Below, piece after piece: positions 1-13,255 of a stretch of DNA of 64,000 bases; the stretch's first letter is position 1; each line of letters begins with the position of its first letter. The position numbers and the translations under genes were made by a program. The stretch comes from Ectocarpus siliculosus (Eukaryota > Sar > Phaeophyceae > Ectocarpales > Ectocarpaceae), in contig FN649750.1 of NCBI GenBank assembly GCA_000310025.1, positions 2,244,337 to 2,308,336 on the forward strand. Direction: 5' to 3'. The notes under the pieces are model-generated. The model did not search any database. It saw only the letters and a program-made list of their open reading frames with translations, and was not told the origin of the DNA.

Positions 1-3000
1 TCGGTGGCCTCTTCACGTGTCTGTCCGCTTCGTCCCGGGCGTCGTCCTCCCTCGCGACTTTGATGCGGACCAAGTCCCGCCGCGGGCGGCGGAGCGAGTC
101 GCGGGTCACGCGCGGCACGCGGCCGGAGCGCGAGGCGGGCGGGTCGGGCAGGCAGTGGCAGCAAGGCGGCGGCGGCGGCGGCGGAGCCAATGACGGCCAG
201 GGGTCGCAGCAGCGGACGGCGGCTGACGGGCGGGGGGGGCGGCAGACCGGCCAGCCTTCCCCCGGGGCGCCGCTCAGGGTGGGGGCCCGGGAGCTGCGCA
301 GGGGCGGGAGCAGCGGGAGCTCCCGGCGGGGACGGAAGAAGAAGACCGGAAGCGAGGACCGCGGAGCCGCCGCCACGGCTGCGCGGGGATCAGGCGGCAG
401 GGGCGAGGTTGGGGCGCGAGCCGGCGTGGTGGGCTCGGGTAGGTTTCGGCTGGGTCGGGTCGGGCGAGGCAGCGGCATGACGGGGGGCCGGGCGGGTGGA
501 CGGGACTGGAGCGGGAAGGAGCTGAGTCGCAATGATTCGACTGTATCGAGCGAGGGCGACGAGATGCACTACGTGAACCCGATGAACGTGAGGAGAGAGC
601 ATCGGGTGCCAAACTGCTTTATTTTGTCTCTGTGTGTTGGTTGTCGTGGTCGTTGTTGTTGTGTGGGTTTGCTGTTGTTGGAAGTGTACCGCAGAGGGGA
701 ATACGGTTGATGTATGGGGGTCTCAATGTTGCCTCTCAAGCGTGGCCCCCGCCTATCCAGAGTGGGCTAAAGGATGTAGGGCCTGCTTCAACGACGGCGA
801 AGAGACAGAGGGGGGTGAACACGGTGACAATAGTTTTCGCTTTCTACGTGTCCCGCGATTCGTTTTTGGCTCCTGCCTGTGCGCCGACGTTCACGATTCA
901 CGGTGGCGCTCATCCATGGCTGTTGGCCCGGGGTGCTGTCGATGCTGTCCTTTCCTGGTGTTTTGTAGTTCTAGGAGTGTGTAGTCCGAAGGACTCTGTT
1001 GCGTGTGCTGATTTTCGCTGCGATTCCTCCTGTATCTATCGCTCTGAGCGATGTGCGAGCATGACCTCCACCCTTTCCCGTCCAAGCGCGCGTGCGGGCC
1101 TGTTTTTTCCTGGCGGGTGAGGACCTCTTCTCTCTCTCTTGCCATTCGGTCTCTGACTTGCCTCCCCCCGTGTGCTGCTCGCTTCTGCCATCATCTCCTT
1201 CCTTCCTAGCTGAGGAGGAGATCCGCTCCCCACATCAACTCGCACCCGAAAGGCGGCAGCGGTGGCGGTGGCTCGAGGAGTGTACACCCTGAACATCGAG
1301 GGGTAAGTGGATTGAGACTCGGCGACGACGTGTGGCATGTTTTTTCTGATGTTTTGTTTAGGACGCGGGCGGTCCACTTCATCTAGTCTCGTGTCTTGCG
1401 ATGTTTCACGAGCCTGAAACCTTGGTGCTGACGAGTTACGCATTTTTTTTTCTGGTGTCATGACCGCCTTCGCGGGAAGTGGAGTTAATGAGGAAATAGT
1501 ACAGGGAGGGGGTACACAGACCCGACAAAAACCGAACCTAACTTCCCGAATTCTTTTATCCAACATGTTTTACTTGAACGTAACCCTGCGGAGGCTGCTG
1601 ATACATGTTCCGTTGTGTGGGGCGGACTGCTGCTGCTGTACATTCCTCGGACCAATGTCTCGGCGCGCTCTTCCCGCTGTACCAGCACCGGCTCCCCAAC
1701 CTCCTCAGCTGTATCTTGACTTAATGTTGTGTGGTGCGGAACTGCTGTTGAACCTTCCTCTGACCAACCTCTCAATGCGCTCTTTCCGCTGTTCCAGCAT
1801 GGGCTGCCCAACCTCCTGCGCAAGTTCACATTCCTCCGGCGGTCATGGCGCGGCGGGAAGCAGCAGAGGCAGGGAACCACAGAACGCGGCAAGGGCGGCC
1901 TGAACAACGGCACCATGAACTACGACCAGCGCATGGAGTTCCTGGCGGATAAGGCGTTGAGGACTTCAGTCGGCGGGAGGGGTAGCGGGGACGGGGTGGT
2001 TTCGGGGCTGGAAGAGCTGGGGTTGGGAGCAACGGCGGACTTCGACGGGGACGAGCTGGACATGGCGTGCAGGTAGCTTTTCATATTGCTTTTTCTGCTT
2101 TTTGTTGGGACAGACACGTTTTGTTTCTTTTCGTCCACATACATACATGAGAAGTGTAGTACACGTCTCATCACGAAAAATGGGGGGACTGTCGCCTGTA
2201 TCAATGTAGGACAAAATCAACAAAAACATAGGGTCTTCGTTGTGGTTTCTCCGTTATTTTTGCGGAGGCCTGCTGGACGCGCCGAGGAAAATTTATTAGT
2301 GTCGAACCCGTCGTAGTTGCCGTTGTTGGTGTTGGTGTTGGTGTTGTTTGGCTCGTTGGTTGTCACCACCGTATTCTCAGAGGACCACATGACGTTTGCT
2401 TTGTCCCAGACGATAGCTTTTCCGCTGTGTGGATGTGTGACTGTCGTTGCTGCGATTGGTGGTGGTCTCGTGCTGGTTGTACCCACATTCTAAGGCAAGC
2501 AACCTTTGCCCCCCCCCCCCCCCCTTGCACACAGGCGGTTGCTGGACGCGCTGTGGATGTCCGCCAAGCGGGGTTCAGACACCCTCCAGCTCTCCGTCGT
2601 GGACGGCCGTGCCCTGCTCTCCGGCCTACTCATGGGCCTCGCCCCACCGCCACCCCTCGAGATCGACCCCGCGACAGGCAAGGCGCAGGAGAAGGAAAAG
2701 GAGGAGGAGTTGTCACCGTCGCCGCTTGTTGACCTGGGGATTCCCCTGCCCAGAGGTACGTACCGTAGGCGCCCGTGCTTGAGAAGCTCTAGTTTGGGCC
2801 GGGGGCCGGGGTTCTCGGGTATGCTGCGAATGACCGCTATCTGCACGGGGTTCTCAGCCGAGCTTACAAGTGGTTGGTGCTATGCATAAAGTCATTAGAT
2901 GTTGAGTTGTTAGAGGCGATATCGATTTCTTGACTGCTAGGTTCTAGAACAGGTGCGCTAACTCTGTACCGCTGTTGTCTATGGACGGCGTACAAGCAAG

Positions 3001-6000
3001 GCGTGTCGACCGACTTCTCGTACGCAGTTCGGTTGGGTGTATATGCACGTATCAGCAACCTTCCACAAGGTAAGGGTTAAGGGAGGGGAGGGGGGCGTCA
3101 TCTGCGCTTGTTTGTTCGACGAGTTGTTGGCACGGCGTGTTCGTTGTTTCATGTGCTTTTGCGTTTAGTTTTGTTTTTTGCTTGGCAAAGTTGCGTTCGA
3201 ATCATTCGGAAACGTGGAGTGTGCGCTGTAGTTTGAATTCATCGACACACGCGCTCTTGTTGCTTTGACACATCTCAGCCTTCCCGCCCAAGAGGTCCAT
3301 CGGGTCTACATATGTATTGTCGTTTCGTGGGCGTTTCATGTGAAGCGAGTCCGACACGCACGCACGACCGAAAATATGCACATGGTCAGCCAGCAGGTGA
3401 ACGCGGTCACTCCTTTACTGTGGCGACACTCACGCTGGGCCCTGAGTTGCCCGGCGTTGTGTCCATGTGCGTGCGTGCGTGCGCGCATGTGTGTGTTTTT
3501 ATGCCACGGGACCGTTCTCATTTCTTTCACCGGCCTCCAAGATGTTTTTGCTGATTCACCGCCGGTGTGCCCGTGTGCGTGCGTGCGTGAGCCCGTGTCC
3601 GGGCCAAGCGATCGCTATCATTGCCATCCACCGCTTTCCTAGCCTCTTAGCCTTTCCAGGTTTTACACCATTCAACCACCCTTGTCACCTAACCGCCGCC
3701 GCCCCGCGACTCCCTTCAAACCAAAAAAACGCCACCCAACCGCTTAGCGCTAGCGGCACTAACGGCGGCAAGGGCGGCGGGCACCGCGGCGAAACAGTTC
3801 GGGTCTACGCCGGGTCTCCACCAGAAGGCGATGAGGCCTATTCTTGTCGGGGCGTCCGGGCCGTTCGCAAGGGCTGCTAGGGAGGCCGGCCGGGGAGGGA
3901 GTTCCCGGTATGTGTTTGCGCGTGTGTGTTTTATCACTTGCATCGGCCACCGTGTTATCCGGCTGACCAATGAAAGACTTCTGTATGGTATCGGCCACCG
4001 TGTTAATCGGCTGACCAATGAAAGGCGTCTGTATGGTATCGGCCACCGTGTTGATCGGCTGACCAATGAAAGGCGTCGGTGTGTGTAGTTTTTTTTTTTT
4101 TTTCATCGACCGCGCTATCCGGCTGACCAATACGCCAGTCTTAGTGCGGCAGAAAACAGAAAAAACATCTGAAGACCATGGTCTATGTGGAGTATTCGAT
4201 AAGATTAAACTTAGATTGCGGATGGTGTTGGACGCCGGCAAAGGGCCTTGCAGGAGGAAGAAACATGTCCTGGAGTACAACAGAAGCATAGAACGGGAGG
4301 GGGGGGGGGGGGCTCTTGCTTTGGAATCCTTTTTTTTTTTTCGTAGAGATGTTTTTCGAAGAAAAGCTCCTGGGTTCTACGCCGGCACCCACCAACAATA
4401 TCGTGAACAATGTAGCGGAAAAAGGCGAGAGGGGATAGTCACCCGCAACTTGTCGTGCTATGGAGCCACCTTTCCCTTGCCATCCCTTGACATCCAAGCA
4501 GCCGTATGTACCAACCAATCGCACTCATGGGATGTGATTTTTTTCAGGGAGGGGAGCACAAGGTCATCGTCGAGCGCGAGGCGGCGAGAGAAGGCGGCCC
4601 TGCAGCGGGCGATGGAGTTGGCCATGGGAGTCGAGAGCGAGAAGGAGGTTAAGGCACGCCGGATGCGCGAGAGGGCTAGAGAAGGGGCGACTACGGCTAT
4701 GAAGGTACGTATATATTGATGTATAGAAATGGGTCCGGGCCCATCAGAGCTTAGTGTCATCAAGGCGTTATGGAAGATGGAGATAACGCCTTTGTTGATG
4801 TGAATCAACCAGCTGCCTTGTTGATGTGAATCAACCAGCTGCCGTCAGTGACGTTTTCCATGCTCGCATAACTGACGTGTTTTGTACTCGCGAACAGCCA
4901 AGCGAACCTCAGCAAACCAAAAAAGGAAATGCTCAAATCTTAATGTGTACAGACAAGTGATCCTGTCCGGAGTGAGAGTACAATATCATGAAGGGGTGAT
5001 GCAAGAGGAAAGTAGAAGCAGGCAGCAGGAAAATCGCCCCGAGTGTCAGGTGCGGTATGACGGTTACAACAGCTTACACAGCTGACGTGTTTTTTGTCTC
5101 GAACAGCCCAGCAAACCTTAACGAACCAACAATAAAGAATTACAGATGTGTAACAGGCTATGCCGGTGTGCTCTGGGAGCCCCCCCCACCTCCCCTCTCA
5201 CCCCCTGCCGAGGCGGCTTGGGTTGGGGGAGGCTGGTAGGCTGGCGCGAAGACCAGTTAGGTGGGGCATAGTTGCACATTTACCCTGTTGAGGGGTATTT
5301 TCAGGGGGCCCTTCTTGGCGCGGTGAGCAATTGATTTCCCAGTTTGAGGCCTCAAATGTGATGTCGACAATGAGGCCAAGCGCGCGGCGAGCGAGGTTGT
5401 TGTAGTTTGCCTCGGAACACGGTGGCGTAACGTGTTTTGTGTCTTGTACAAATATTGGGGGCTGATGTCGTCTCTTGCGGGCATCGTCCGAATACGAAGC
5501 TTGAACATAACTTGCGGGCATCGTCCGAATACGAAGCTTGAACATAACAGAATGGCGTCCATGAGAAGAGCCAAGCTTGCACGCGACGGTGACTTCGTGT
5601 TCGGGACCCATTTTCGTGGCATGTTTCGGCAGCCTGCATTTCTAGGCTGGCTTTTGGCGACCGCACGGCACTTTGTGGTGTTGTTCGGGTGTCCTTGCTG
5701 GCGCAGGCGCGCAAGAGGAACGGGTGGTGGTGGTGGTGGCGGCACAATGTATGCGGAGGTACAGTAGCGGAAGGTGTTGTGCGGAAGGCGTATTTGATAT
5801 GTTTCAGGTTTGGTGCCTGTCCGTCATCGCGAAGGAAACCTTGGTCGGACATGTTTGTGAAGAGGAGGCGGCGGTCCCGGAGTCACAACACACGTGTGCG
5901 TATACTCCATGGTATTGAATCGGCGTGTAAGGACTAGCTCGCTCGGTGCGACGAAGACGACGGCGCTCACGCAACGGTTGTTTAACCCGACCGGTTTTAA

Positions 6001-6980
6001 CCGCACCTGTCATCCCGCTTCTCCTTTGTTTTCCGGTCGCTGTGCCGGGGGACCCACAACGTCCTTTTGCGCCGTCTGCGCTGTTGACACCAACCGCGCA
6101 CTCACGCAACAACTCTCGAGGACGCGCGGTGAAATAGTCCAATCTCCAAGGCATGCAACTAATCGCCAAGGCATGCAAAAACATGAGAGTGCGCGTCCCC
6201 CCCTCCTCCATCCCTGCCTGTCCGCGCTCACCACTTGCTCAGGACAAGATGCCCAGCGGCGAGGTAGATAAGCACAAGGAGTGGCTGGCCTCCCCGTACA
6301 GACCGGCCCCGTCGGAAGCCCGGGTGCAAGGGCGACAGCTCGCGTCCCGCGCCCGCGTTCACCGCGAGCTGCGCAACGCCAGCGCGGCCGTCGGTCTCTC
6401 GCTGGGAAGCGGCGGCGGCGGCGGCGGCGGCGGCGGCAAGCGGGGCACGTCGCCGGTGGGGGGCTCCGAGAAGGGGGCGGGCAGCGGCGGAGGAAGCTCA
6501 AGCGGGTGGGAGCACCGTCGGAGCTCGTTCCCGCTGTCTCGGGCCCGGAAAGACCTGCACACGGCGGTCTCGGAAAGCAGTCGGCGTAGTCGCCGCCGCC
6601 GCCGTTCCGGCGGCGGTAGCGACGGCGGCGGCAGCAGTGTCGGCGGCGGCGGCGGCGGCGGCGGGTTTGGTGATGTTGGCGGCGACGGAAGTGGTGGTAG
6701 GTTCGGCGGCAGTAATGTGGACCCCCCCAGCGGCGACGGCGGCGGGTACGGCGGTAGCGACGCGGACGAAGGCAGCAGCAGCTTCGAGGACGACTCTAGC
6801 AGCGGGGAGGACGACGACGACTCGAGCAGCGCGTGGGACGAGGACTCGAGCAGCGTCGGGGACTCGAGCAGCGTGGCGGACTCCTTCTGCACCGCTGACG
6901 ACGACTACAGCAGCTTTGGGGACGGCGACTCGAGTTATATGGGGAACGGCGAGAGGCGCAGCGTAGCCGGGCGCGGATGA
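1..6980 (+). CDS. Hypothetical protein, 3' part of a multi-exon gene (5' end off window)
   Basis: I do not recognise this protein. Exons were inferred at 1-605 (frame open to the window edge), 1210-1302, 1798-2072, 2535-2755, 3748-3907, 4548-4704 and 6243-6980 (stop). All junctions are GT-AG, intron phases agree throughout, and the joined frame is open for about 748 residues. The N-terminal part is Arg/Gly-rich and low complexity. The middle (exons 3-6) has more ordinary composition, with helical segments such as RLLDALWMSAKRG and a charged helix REKAALQRAMELAMG. The last exon starts with a basic stretch (DKHKEWLASPYRP), then becomes Gly runs and an acidic Ser/Asp/Glu tail resembling casein-kinase-2 target regions. 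The composition suggests a nuclear or scaffold protein, but that is a guess. Exon 1 might contain the true start (ATG at 63) or continue leftwards. Confidence 0.6.
1600..1830 (+). repeat. Imperfect tandem duplication across an intron/exon boundary
   Basis: Two adjacent ~125-base copies each run from a TGTGTGG-type start through a pyrimidine-rich stretch to a CAG acceptor followed by CA(T/C)GGGCT-like exon sequence. The second copy carries the acceptor used in my model (exon from 1798). The first copy carries a decayed duplicate acceptor near 1697. Confidence 0.5.
3943..4140 (+). repeat. 48-bp tandem repeat with CCAAT core, in intron
   Basis: Three copies start at 3943, 3991 and 4039, exactly 48 bases apart. 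Each contains TCGGCCACCGTGTT followed by CGGCTGACCAATGAAAG. A degenerate fourth copy starts near 4106. A single related copy lies at about 10740-10830, so the sequence belongs to a dispersed family. Confidence 0.8.
5474..5547 (+). repeat. 37-bp perfect tandem duplication
   Basis: CTTGCGGGCATCGTCCGAAT and the following 17 bases occur twice in direct succession, in the last intron of the first gene. Confidence 0.8.
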
Positions 6981-7008
6981 TGGGCAGCGCGGTGGGTGGT
7001 AAGGGCGG

Positions 7009-7235
7009 TTGACAAATTAGAAGAGGTTGGCCAGACCCCCCTCTGGTGGTGGTGGTGGTGGTGGCGGCGGCGGGCTCTGGCGGGGGCGACCCCAGACCTC
7101 GGAATGTCGGGACGGTGGTAAGGACGGAGGCGTTGACAAGCTACAACAGGTTGGCCTGATCCCCTTCCGGCGGATGCGGCGGCAGTGGCGGCGGTGGGCA
7201 CACCCCTGACCTCGCAATGTCGCCACGGTGGAGGA
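7009..7235 (+). repeat. Imperfect 122-bp tandem duplication
   Basis: GTTGACAAATTAGAAGAGG at 7009 and GTTGACAAGCTACAACAGG at about 7131 start two diverged copies. Each copy contains a GGTGG/GGCGG-rich part and ends in CTCGNAATGTCG. Confidence 0.65.
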
Positions 7236-7249
7236 AGCTTCTAAGGCAC

Positions 7250-7250
<1 letters not shown>

Positions 7251-7290
<40 letters not shown>
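7251..7290 (+). repeat. (TGC)n microsatellite
   Basis: About 13 uninterrupted TGC triplets in non-coding sequence. Confidence 0.95.
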
Positions 7291-7291
<1 letters not shown>

Positions 7292-7460
7292 GGATATCCG
7301 GTGTGGCGATGGGTGTGGAGACTGATGTTCGGTCGTCTCTTTGCTTGCACGTTTCTTCGGTGGATCGAGTGACAGATCCACAATAACCCCCGGGAAAGAA
7401 GTTATAATTTCGTTAAGATTGTGTTCGTTGACAAAGGGGTAAGCGCCATGCTTTTTTATC

Positions 7461-7485
7461 GATGATGATGATGATGATGATGATG
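7461..7485 (+). repeat. (GAT)8 microsatellite
   Basis: Eight GAT triplets directly after a poly-T run. Confidence 0.95.
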
Positions 7486-10400
7486 TGTGCGGATTGTTTC
7501 AACCCTGCTTTATTGTATTGGCGTATCGCATCGCCCCAAACTAGAGGGGTCCGCGTAGAAGCTGCGAATTTTCTTTCGTTCTGTTTGTATGTACTACTGT
7601 ACCATGCTTTTGTGTGGCCGTTTCTACATCTTGAGAAGCGCTCGCTGCACTCAGCTATGGCGGTCGTGTGGTGAAAGGGAATCGAATGGCCTACCGTCCA
7701 TACTTATGGGTTAGTCACTCCCTAGGACCGTGCATATAGTGCCGAGGCAAACTCGGTTGGGCGGACTGGGCGTCGTGGGATATAGGTGGCGGGTTTGCTC
7801 CCATGGTAGAAGAGGGTGAAATCGAAGATGTAGGTATTGTGTGGTTTTCTCCCGCTTCATGGTGTTTGTGCCTTTTGGTCGTCCGAGTGCAGCAGATTGG
7901 TTATCCTTGAACGGGGTTTGCACTCTGCCGGAACATTCTTTCCAAGCGCGAGGGGGGACACGCGAACGTTAAGGGTAGCATTGGGTGTTAGATTGGCGGT
8001 TATAACGTAGCCTATGGGGAAAGTCAGAGAGTACCATGCATTTTTATCTGAGATATTTTCTCCGTGTTGTTTTATTCGGTTGTCGCTGCTTTGCGTTGTG
8101 CATTCAGTCTTGATGTTGCACCCTTTTCTACCTACTTGAGTCCATCCGGCCTATTGATGTGGACGCGTGTGGATTACGGTGAGAGCAGGGTGTTGGGGGG
8201 GACAGGGCCCTGTGGATGAGAACGTGGGGGTATTGTATGTCAAAGACACGGGTGCACGTTTTGTTTTTGTTTGACTGTCGAAGGAGTATTGTTTGACTCA
8301 CTTACCAGTGAGCGCTGGAGGGCTGCTGTGAGTTGGTCGTGATGCCGTAGGAACTGCAACTGCAAGGGTGCTGACCTCGCATCTGAGGGGGGCACACTGA
8401 CTGGGCAGGGTCAGGTGTTAGACGGGTACGTGCGATGGAAACACGGTGCACGGATCGCTGTTCCTACAAGCTTTTTGAAGTCTGGGTTATGGTCGAACCC
8501 GGCGTTTTCACACGTTCGCAGAGCAAGATGACGTCTGCTGGGTATCGGTTTGGCAACTGACCGGGGCGGAGTGACAGCGGCGGCTGGGTGTACGATATCC
8601 ACACGCGCGTCGAGAACCACGCCTCCAAGAGATCGTAATATACGTCGCTCTCGCCAGCGGATTTACAGTAAATTAGCGGAAAAGGGAAGATATTTGATGG
8701 TACTGGAATTTTTTCTACTTGAACCTCGTGCGAATCGGCCTACGCTAGATATAGATCAGACGCAACAGCGGGTGAGTGGGATGCCGCGCACGCGACTTAT
8801 GTAGTTGTAGCTTGAGTTGGTACTCTCCTTTGTTTTTGTGCGTGTTTTTTTGGACTGGCGAATGACTACTGCTGTACCTCGTGTCATCTGAATCTGGTGG
8901 CGGTAATAAAACCAAACGCAACACGCAGTGTGTGCTCATCTGGCTCCCCAGCGGTTGGTTGCCCTGCATGATTACTTCCGTGTAACCGTTATCTTTAGTG
9001 TTTTTCCTTGGTTGTTTCTTGGGGGTGGTGCAGAAATTTTCCTTGGTTGTTCCTTGGGGGTGGTGCAGAACTTGGTTGTTGGATCCTTCTTGTTGTTGAC
9101 CCATGCATGCTCTTGTAGGTCCCAGTGCTGTTAGTTTTTGTTTTATTTACATGTCCACTGCCGTCGTAAGCACTCGTGTCCGTGTTGCCACCTCTTTTTT
9201 TGTTGTGGGCGTGTGCAAGCTAGCAGTCTCCGCTTACCAGGCGGTTAGCACCAAGTGCCCGCTTTACTCTAGCCCGATGTATGTAGGTGCATGCAGGTTT
9301 TCGTTCCCATTTGGTGTTGGTGTTTATGTCCGGGATTACTTTTCGTGGATTGTTGCCAGGGAGGGGACGCGCAACTTGTCGCTGTTGCTGCTGCTTTGAG
9401 CTTGAGTTCGCATTTGCGATTTTTCGCATTGTACCCTCTTCCTGTCCTCGGTTGTGAGGTACACTCCTTCAAGGAAAGGAGGATTGTTCTTGTGAAATGT
9501 CTGTCGCGAATAAAAAAACAGGCTCCACATATGCATGCATTGAGTGAAAGGGCTAATCAGAGCTGGGGGTGGAATGTCATCAAGGTAAATGCCAAAATGA
9601 AAGTAAAAGCATGTGTTGCGGTTAATTAACTGTCAGCTGCGATTGACGTTTCCCAAGCTCGGACAACTCATCCCGCTGATGACGCATGTATTATTAATAG
9701 TTATTCGAAGAGCCCCTAGCGAGAAACGTCAACGAACCATTTTTTTTTTTTTGCAAATCTGTAGACAGCGTCTAACGTGCCGCTGCCGCAAGACTGGCCG
9801 TGCGTTCGTCTGGCGCCCACCAGTATGGTCTACTGTAGGGGGTTCAACGACTCACAGGTGTTGGGGTAACGGTGATAGCCAGTCAGCTCCACAAGGTAAG
9901 CTTTTTTTGTCCATAATGAAGATTTAGCGCCGTCGCTGACTTCCGCCGAACACGCTACGCACCGGCTCCTAGCGATTCTGACGTGCAAATCGATCGTGAG
10001 ATTTGGGTATGGGGGCGAAAGACTAATCGAACCATCATCTAGTAGCTGGTTCCCTCCGAAATTTCCCTCAGGATAGCTGCAACCTGCGTTCAGTTTCAGC
10101 GACAAGTTCATAATAGACGCAGCCACGCATCAGTGCAGCTCGTCGCTGCGATGTACCGTCGCTGCGATGCCTCATGAGTGAGTGCGGTACAGCGGTTATT
10201 GTATATATACTGGGTGCGGTGTCGTCGAGGCATCTCATGGGCATACCTACAGATTAGGTACATGCCGAGGGCCGGCACAGTTGAACGTCAATATACTGTA
10301 GTATTCGGCGAGTTGCATGAAGGGTGCGCTGCATCCTGCTTCGGGAGTTTGGCATCTTGTGCTTACTTCCTTGCGTACGGATGACAGCTGCGTGTGACTT

Positions 10401-11479
10401 CATTTTTTTTCTGGTGCTTTCACTCCCAGAGACAGCTATAAGCACTGTGTAACTGCCTCGAGGATGCTTGACCATTTTAACACAACGTGAAGCGATCATC
10501 ACCTTTGCGCGGAGTGACGGTTCTCGACCCCGCACAACATAATCTACTCGACCACCATTCATGGTCGCCGCAAAAAAAAACCAGAGGCAAAAAAAAACGG
10601 TATCCTGGTTGCCGAGCTCACGAAGTGATCGGCTTGTATTACAACGTCGTTGCCAAGCGACCAAAACCCAACCCCGATGGCAAACACCAGGGGGGGGGGC
10701 GCCGCGGGGGGGGCGCATTTATGTGTGTTTTCGTTTTAGGCATCCACCTCGCCAACCGGCTGACCAATGAAAACGCGTCAGTCATAGTGTGGTTGAAACC
10801 AAAAATGTTCATCAGAGGCCATGACCTGGGACCCCTTGACCGGGCGTCATGGGTGAGGTTTATGCAATTCTCCGGATAAAAGATAAAATGCACGTTTTTT
10901 CCAAGGCTGCTGCTTTGAACGCGAGCTCGTTTCGGAGTGCTTTCCTCCTCGTCCCTGATTTTTACCACTGATATTATTTGGGGGCCTGGATTTTCCACCC
11001 TCGTGTGTGCCTTCATTTTGGTGAGCTTTTGTGAGTCAGTGGGGCCCGTCCTCGTATTCTCTTGCGGAGAAGATCCATAAGGATTTAGCTGCCGCTCTAC
11101 TGCACACGCACGGTATTCATTCTAGCCTCACGTTGGTGCTCTCTCACATCCGAAGGTCATTCAGCTCCCACGAGCTTCCCCGTGGGGCTGGTGCTCTCTC
11201 TCTCCCCCCGATCAATCAGTCGATCGATCTAGGTCAACATTTTTTCAGTAGGAATTCCATTCTAGCGGGCGATACGAAGTTTTGGCGTTGCCTTGTGTTG
11301 GTTTTCCGTCTCATTTATTCAGGCGGCGGTAAGCCGACTTGTTGGAGGCGGGCAGCTTGTTGTCAGAACCCCGATGAAAGGATGGAAGGTTGCCTCCAGG
11401 GCCTTGGCATTCGTGTAAGAGAGTGACGGAGAGCCAGAAGCCCCGCCAGGGGCTCCTCTGCACAACGGTCCTTTCACCA

Positions 11480-11712
11480 CACAGGTGGAGGTCGACCCCT
11501 CTTTCCCAAAATGTTTGATGCCCTCGCCCCCTTGTGAAGACCTTGACAAGGCCGACCACCTTGGAGAAGACAACCAAGGCCGCGAACTACCTCGATTTCT
11601 CCCCTTCCGAGGCCTTGGTTGTCTTCTCCAAGGTGGTCGACCTTGTCAAGGTCTTCACAAGGAGGCGGGAGCATGCGACATTTTGGGGAAGGGGGGTCGA
11701 CCTCCACCTGTG
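11480..11712. repeat. Long foldback (inverted repeat), ~103-bp arms, ~26-base loop
   Basis: The left arm (11480-11582) starts CACAGGTGGAGGTCGACC. The right arm (11609-11712) is its reverse complement with roughly 12 percent mismatches, clustered in the outer half. The inner half is almost perfect over about 60 bases. A transcript would form one long hairpin. It could be a foldback or MITE-type element or a small-RNA precursor. No clear target duplication was seen. Confidence 0.85.
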
Positions 11713-13227
11713 CACACACACACACATCAAGGTACAGATTCAATCTCCACAATCCCTGCAAACCAGTGTCAAGTTCAGATACCCCAAAGCCCCCTGTTCA
11801 GTTCTCGAAAAGGTCTATCTGCAGTATGAAAGGAACTCTGCACGTGTCGCCAGGTAGAAGAACAGGACACTCACAATACCAAGCCACACAAAAAAACATC
11901 AAGCGAATCCAACCAAATCTCCGAATGACACGCCGTTCGACGAAATCATCTACCGATCTTCAGAAAATAGTTGTTCCACGATTTTCCCTGAACCTCATAC
12001 CTCTTCCTCATCCCCTTGGCATACACGCTCGCCCTCCCAAGGTTCCGTGTCACCAACCAACTATCCCTTTGGAATGAATATTTCAGAAATGACTGTGAAC
12101 CTATGGATCAAGTCCGCCGCGGTTCCATCCAAAATGATTTTCAGAAACCCCGAGTCGAGAAATCGTTTCACAACTCAAAAGTTACAGTTACCACATCAAA
12201 CCCATCAAATCAACGTGCGCGTCGGTACAATATATCCTCCTCGTGTTTAAACCACTCAACCATGATTCGGCAGCCCTACAATCTGCAGGAATTCCACACA
12301 ACGTCCTGCAATTTGAATGAAATCAACCAAACCAGAAACGGGCAGCCTAAAAACAGAAACAGAGACCAAATGGCATTATTCTGTAGAATGAAAGTACATG
12401 AACGAGTATGAGCGGCAACAAACAAGAAGAAATGCAACAAATATAACAAAGATACAGACGCTGTGTATGGGCGACGCAATGCGCATCACCCGGGATCACA
12501 CGGAACGTTCACCTGACGTTGGCCTGAATGCCCCACCTTGCCTCCTGTGGTGCTTCATTTAGCAATTTCCGCGAGAAGACACAATATTTGTCGCCCCTTC
12601 TGTCCCCGAACGTGCGTAACCTCGGCAGATTGCAGACGTTTTTTCACTCCAGACATGTAGAGAATCTCACGTACGACCTGTTAGACCACAGAAGCTATGC
12701 TGCACAAAAACATTTCCCCGCACGAGCGTCCCGAACCAATGTGTTCTTGCAGGGCAGGTTCTGATTGTAGGAGCGTTCTTATGAAAGAACGTGTAACATC
12801 GATGTACTGCAGATATGACTTCACAAACGAATAAACCACGGACAGTATCAGAAGAGTAGGTGTTTCCGTAGCTATTGTATAAATATCACAGGGACACCTC
12901 TGTGAAAGTATGGTTTAGTTCACACAGCACCAAATCGAGAAGTGACTTCGATGATGAACCCCTCGAAAACGGAACAGAGATCTCCGATCATCCTCCACTC
13001 AAACCGAGCGAGAGAGAGAGGGAGAGAGCGCACCGGATACTCTCCGTTCTACCCAATCATTCATCCCACAAACGCCGTGTATGTGCTAGACGGGTCGCAC
13101 CATCATCCAAGAAATTGAGAAGCGATCTCCGATTCATTCTCAGAAACACACACATGAGAGAGAGACACACTCTCTGATTTTCCCAACCATTCAACCCACA
13201 AGCCACTGCACGAGCGCGTGTCTCATG
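11713..13227. other. No recognisable gene (3' flank of the haloperoxidase-like gene)
   Basis: AC-rich sequence without a convincing exon. Its right end contains a short AG-rich stretch and an imperfect duplication of the end of the neighbouring coding sequence. Confidence 0.4.
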
Positions 13228-13255
13228 CTAGCGGGGCCGCACCATCAGCTCGCCA
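13040..13255. repeat. Imperfect duplication of the 3' end of the haloperoxidase-like gene
   Basis: The block CCCAA(T/C)CATTCA(T/A)CCCACAA ... GCTAG(A/C)GGG(T/G)C(G/C)GCACCATCA occurs at about 13047-13105 and again at about 13178-13245. The second copy includes the last codons and stop of the neighbouring gene on the minus strand, so the 3' terminus was locally duplicated. Confidence 0.55.

Larger units (their letters stand above)
6981..11479. other. No confident gene; repeats only
   Basis: This stretch holds the 3' flank of the first gene, a 122-bp imperfect duplication, two microsatellites and a lone CCAAT-family repeat. One isolated 93-base open stretch with good splice sites (9765-9857, +) may be an exon, but no partner exon was found. 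I see no RNA gene. Confidence 0.4.

Noticed and set aside
9765-9857. Possible plus-strand exon (open 93 bases between a good acceptor and GT donor, TASNVPLPQDWPC)
   Set aside because: No neighbouring exon in compatible phase and no family resemblance, so not called as a gene.
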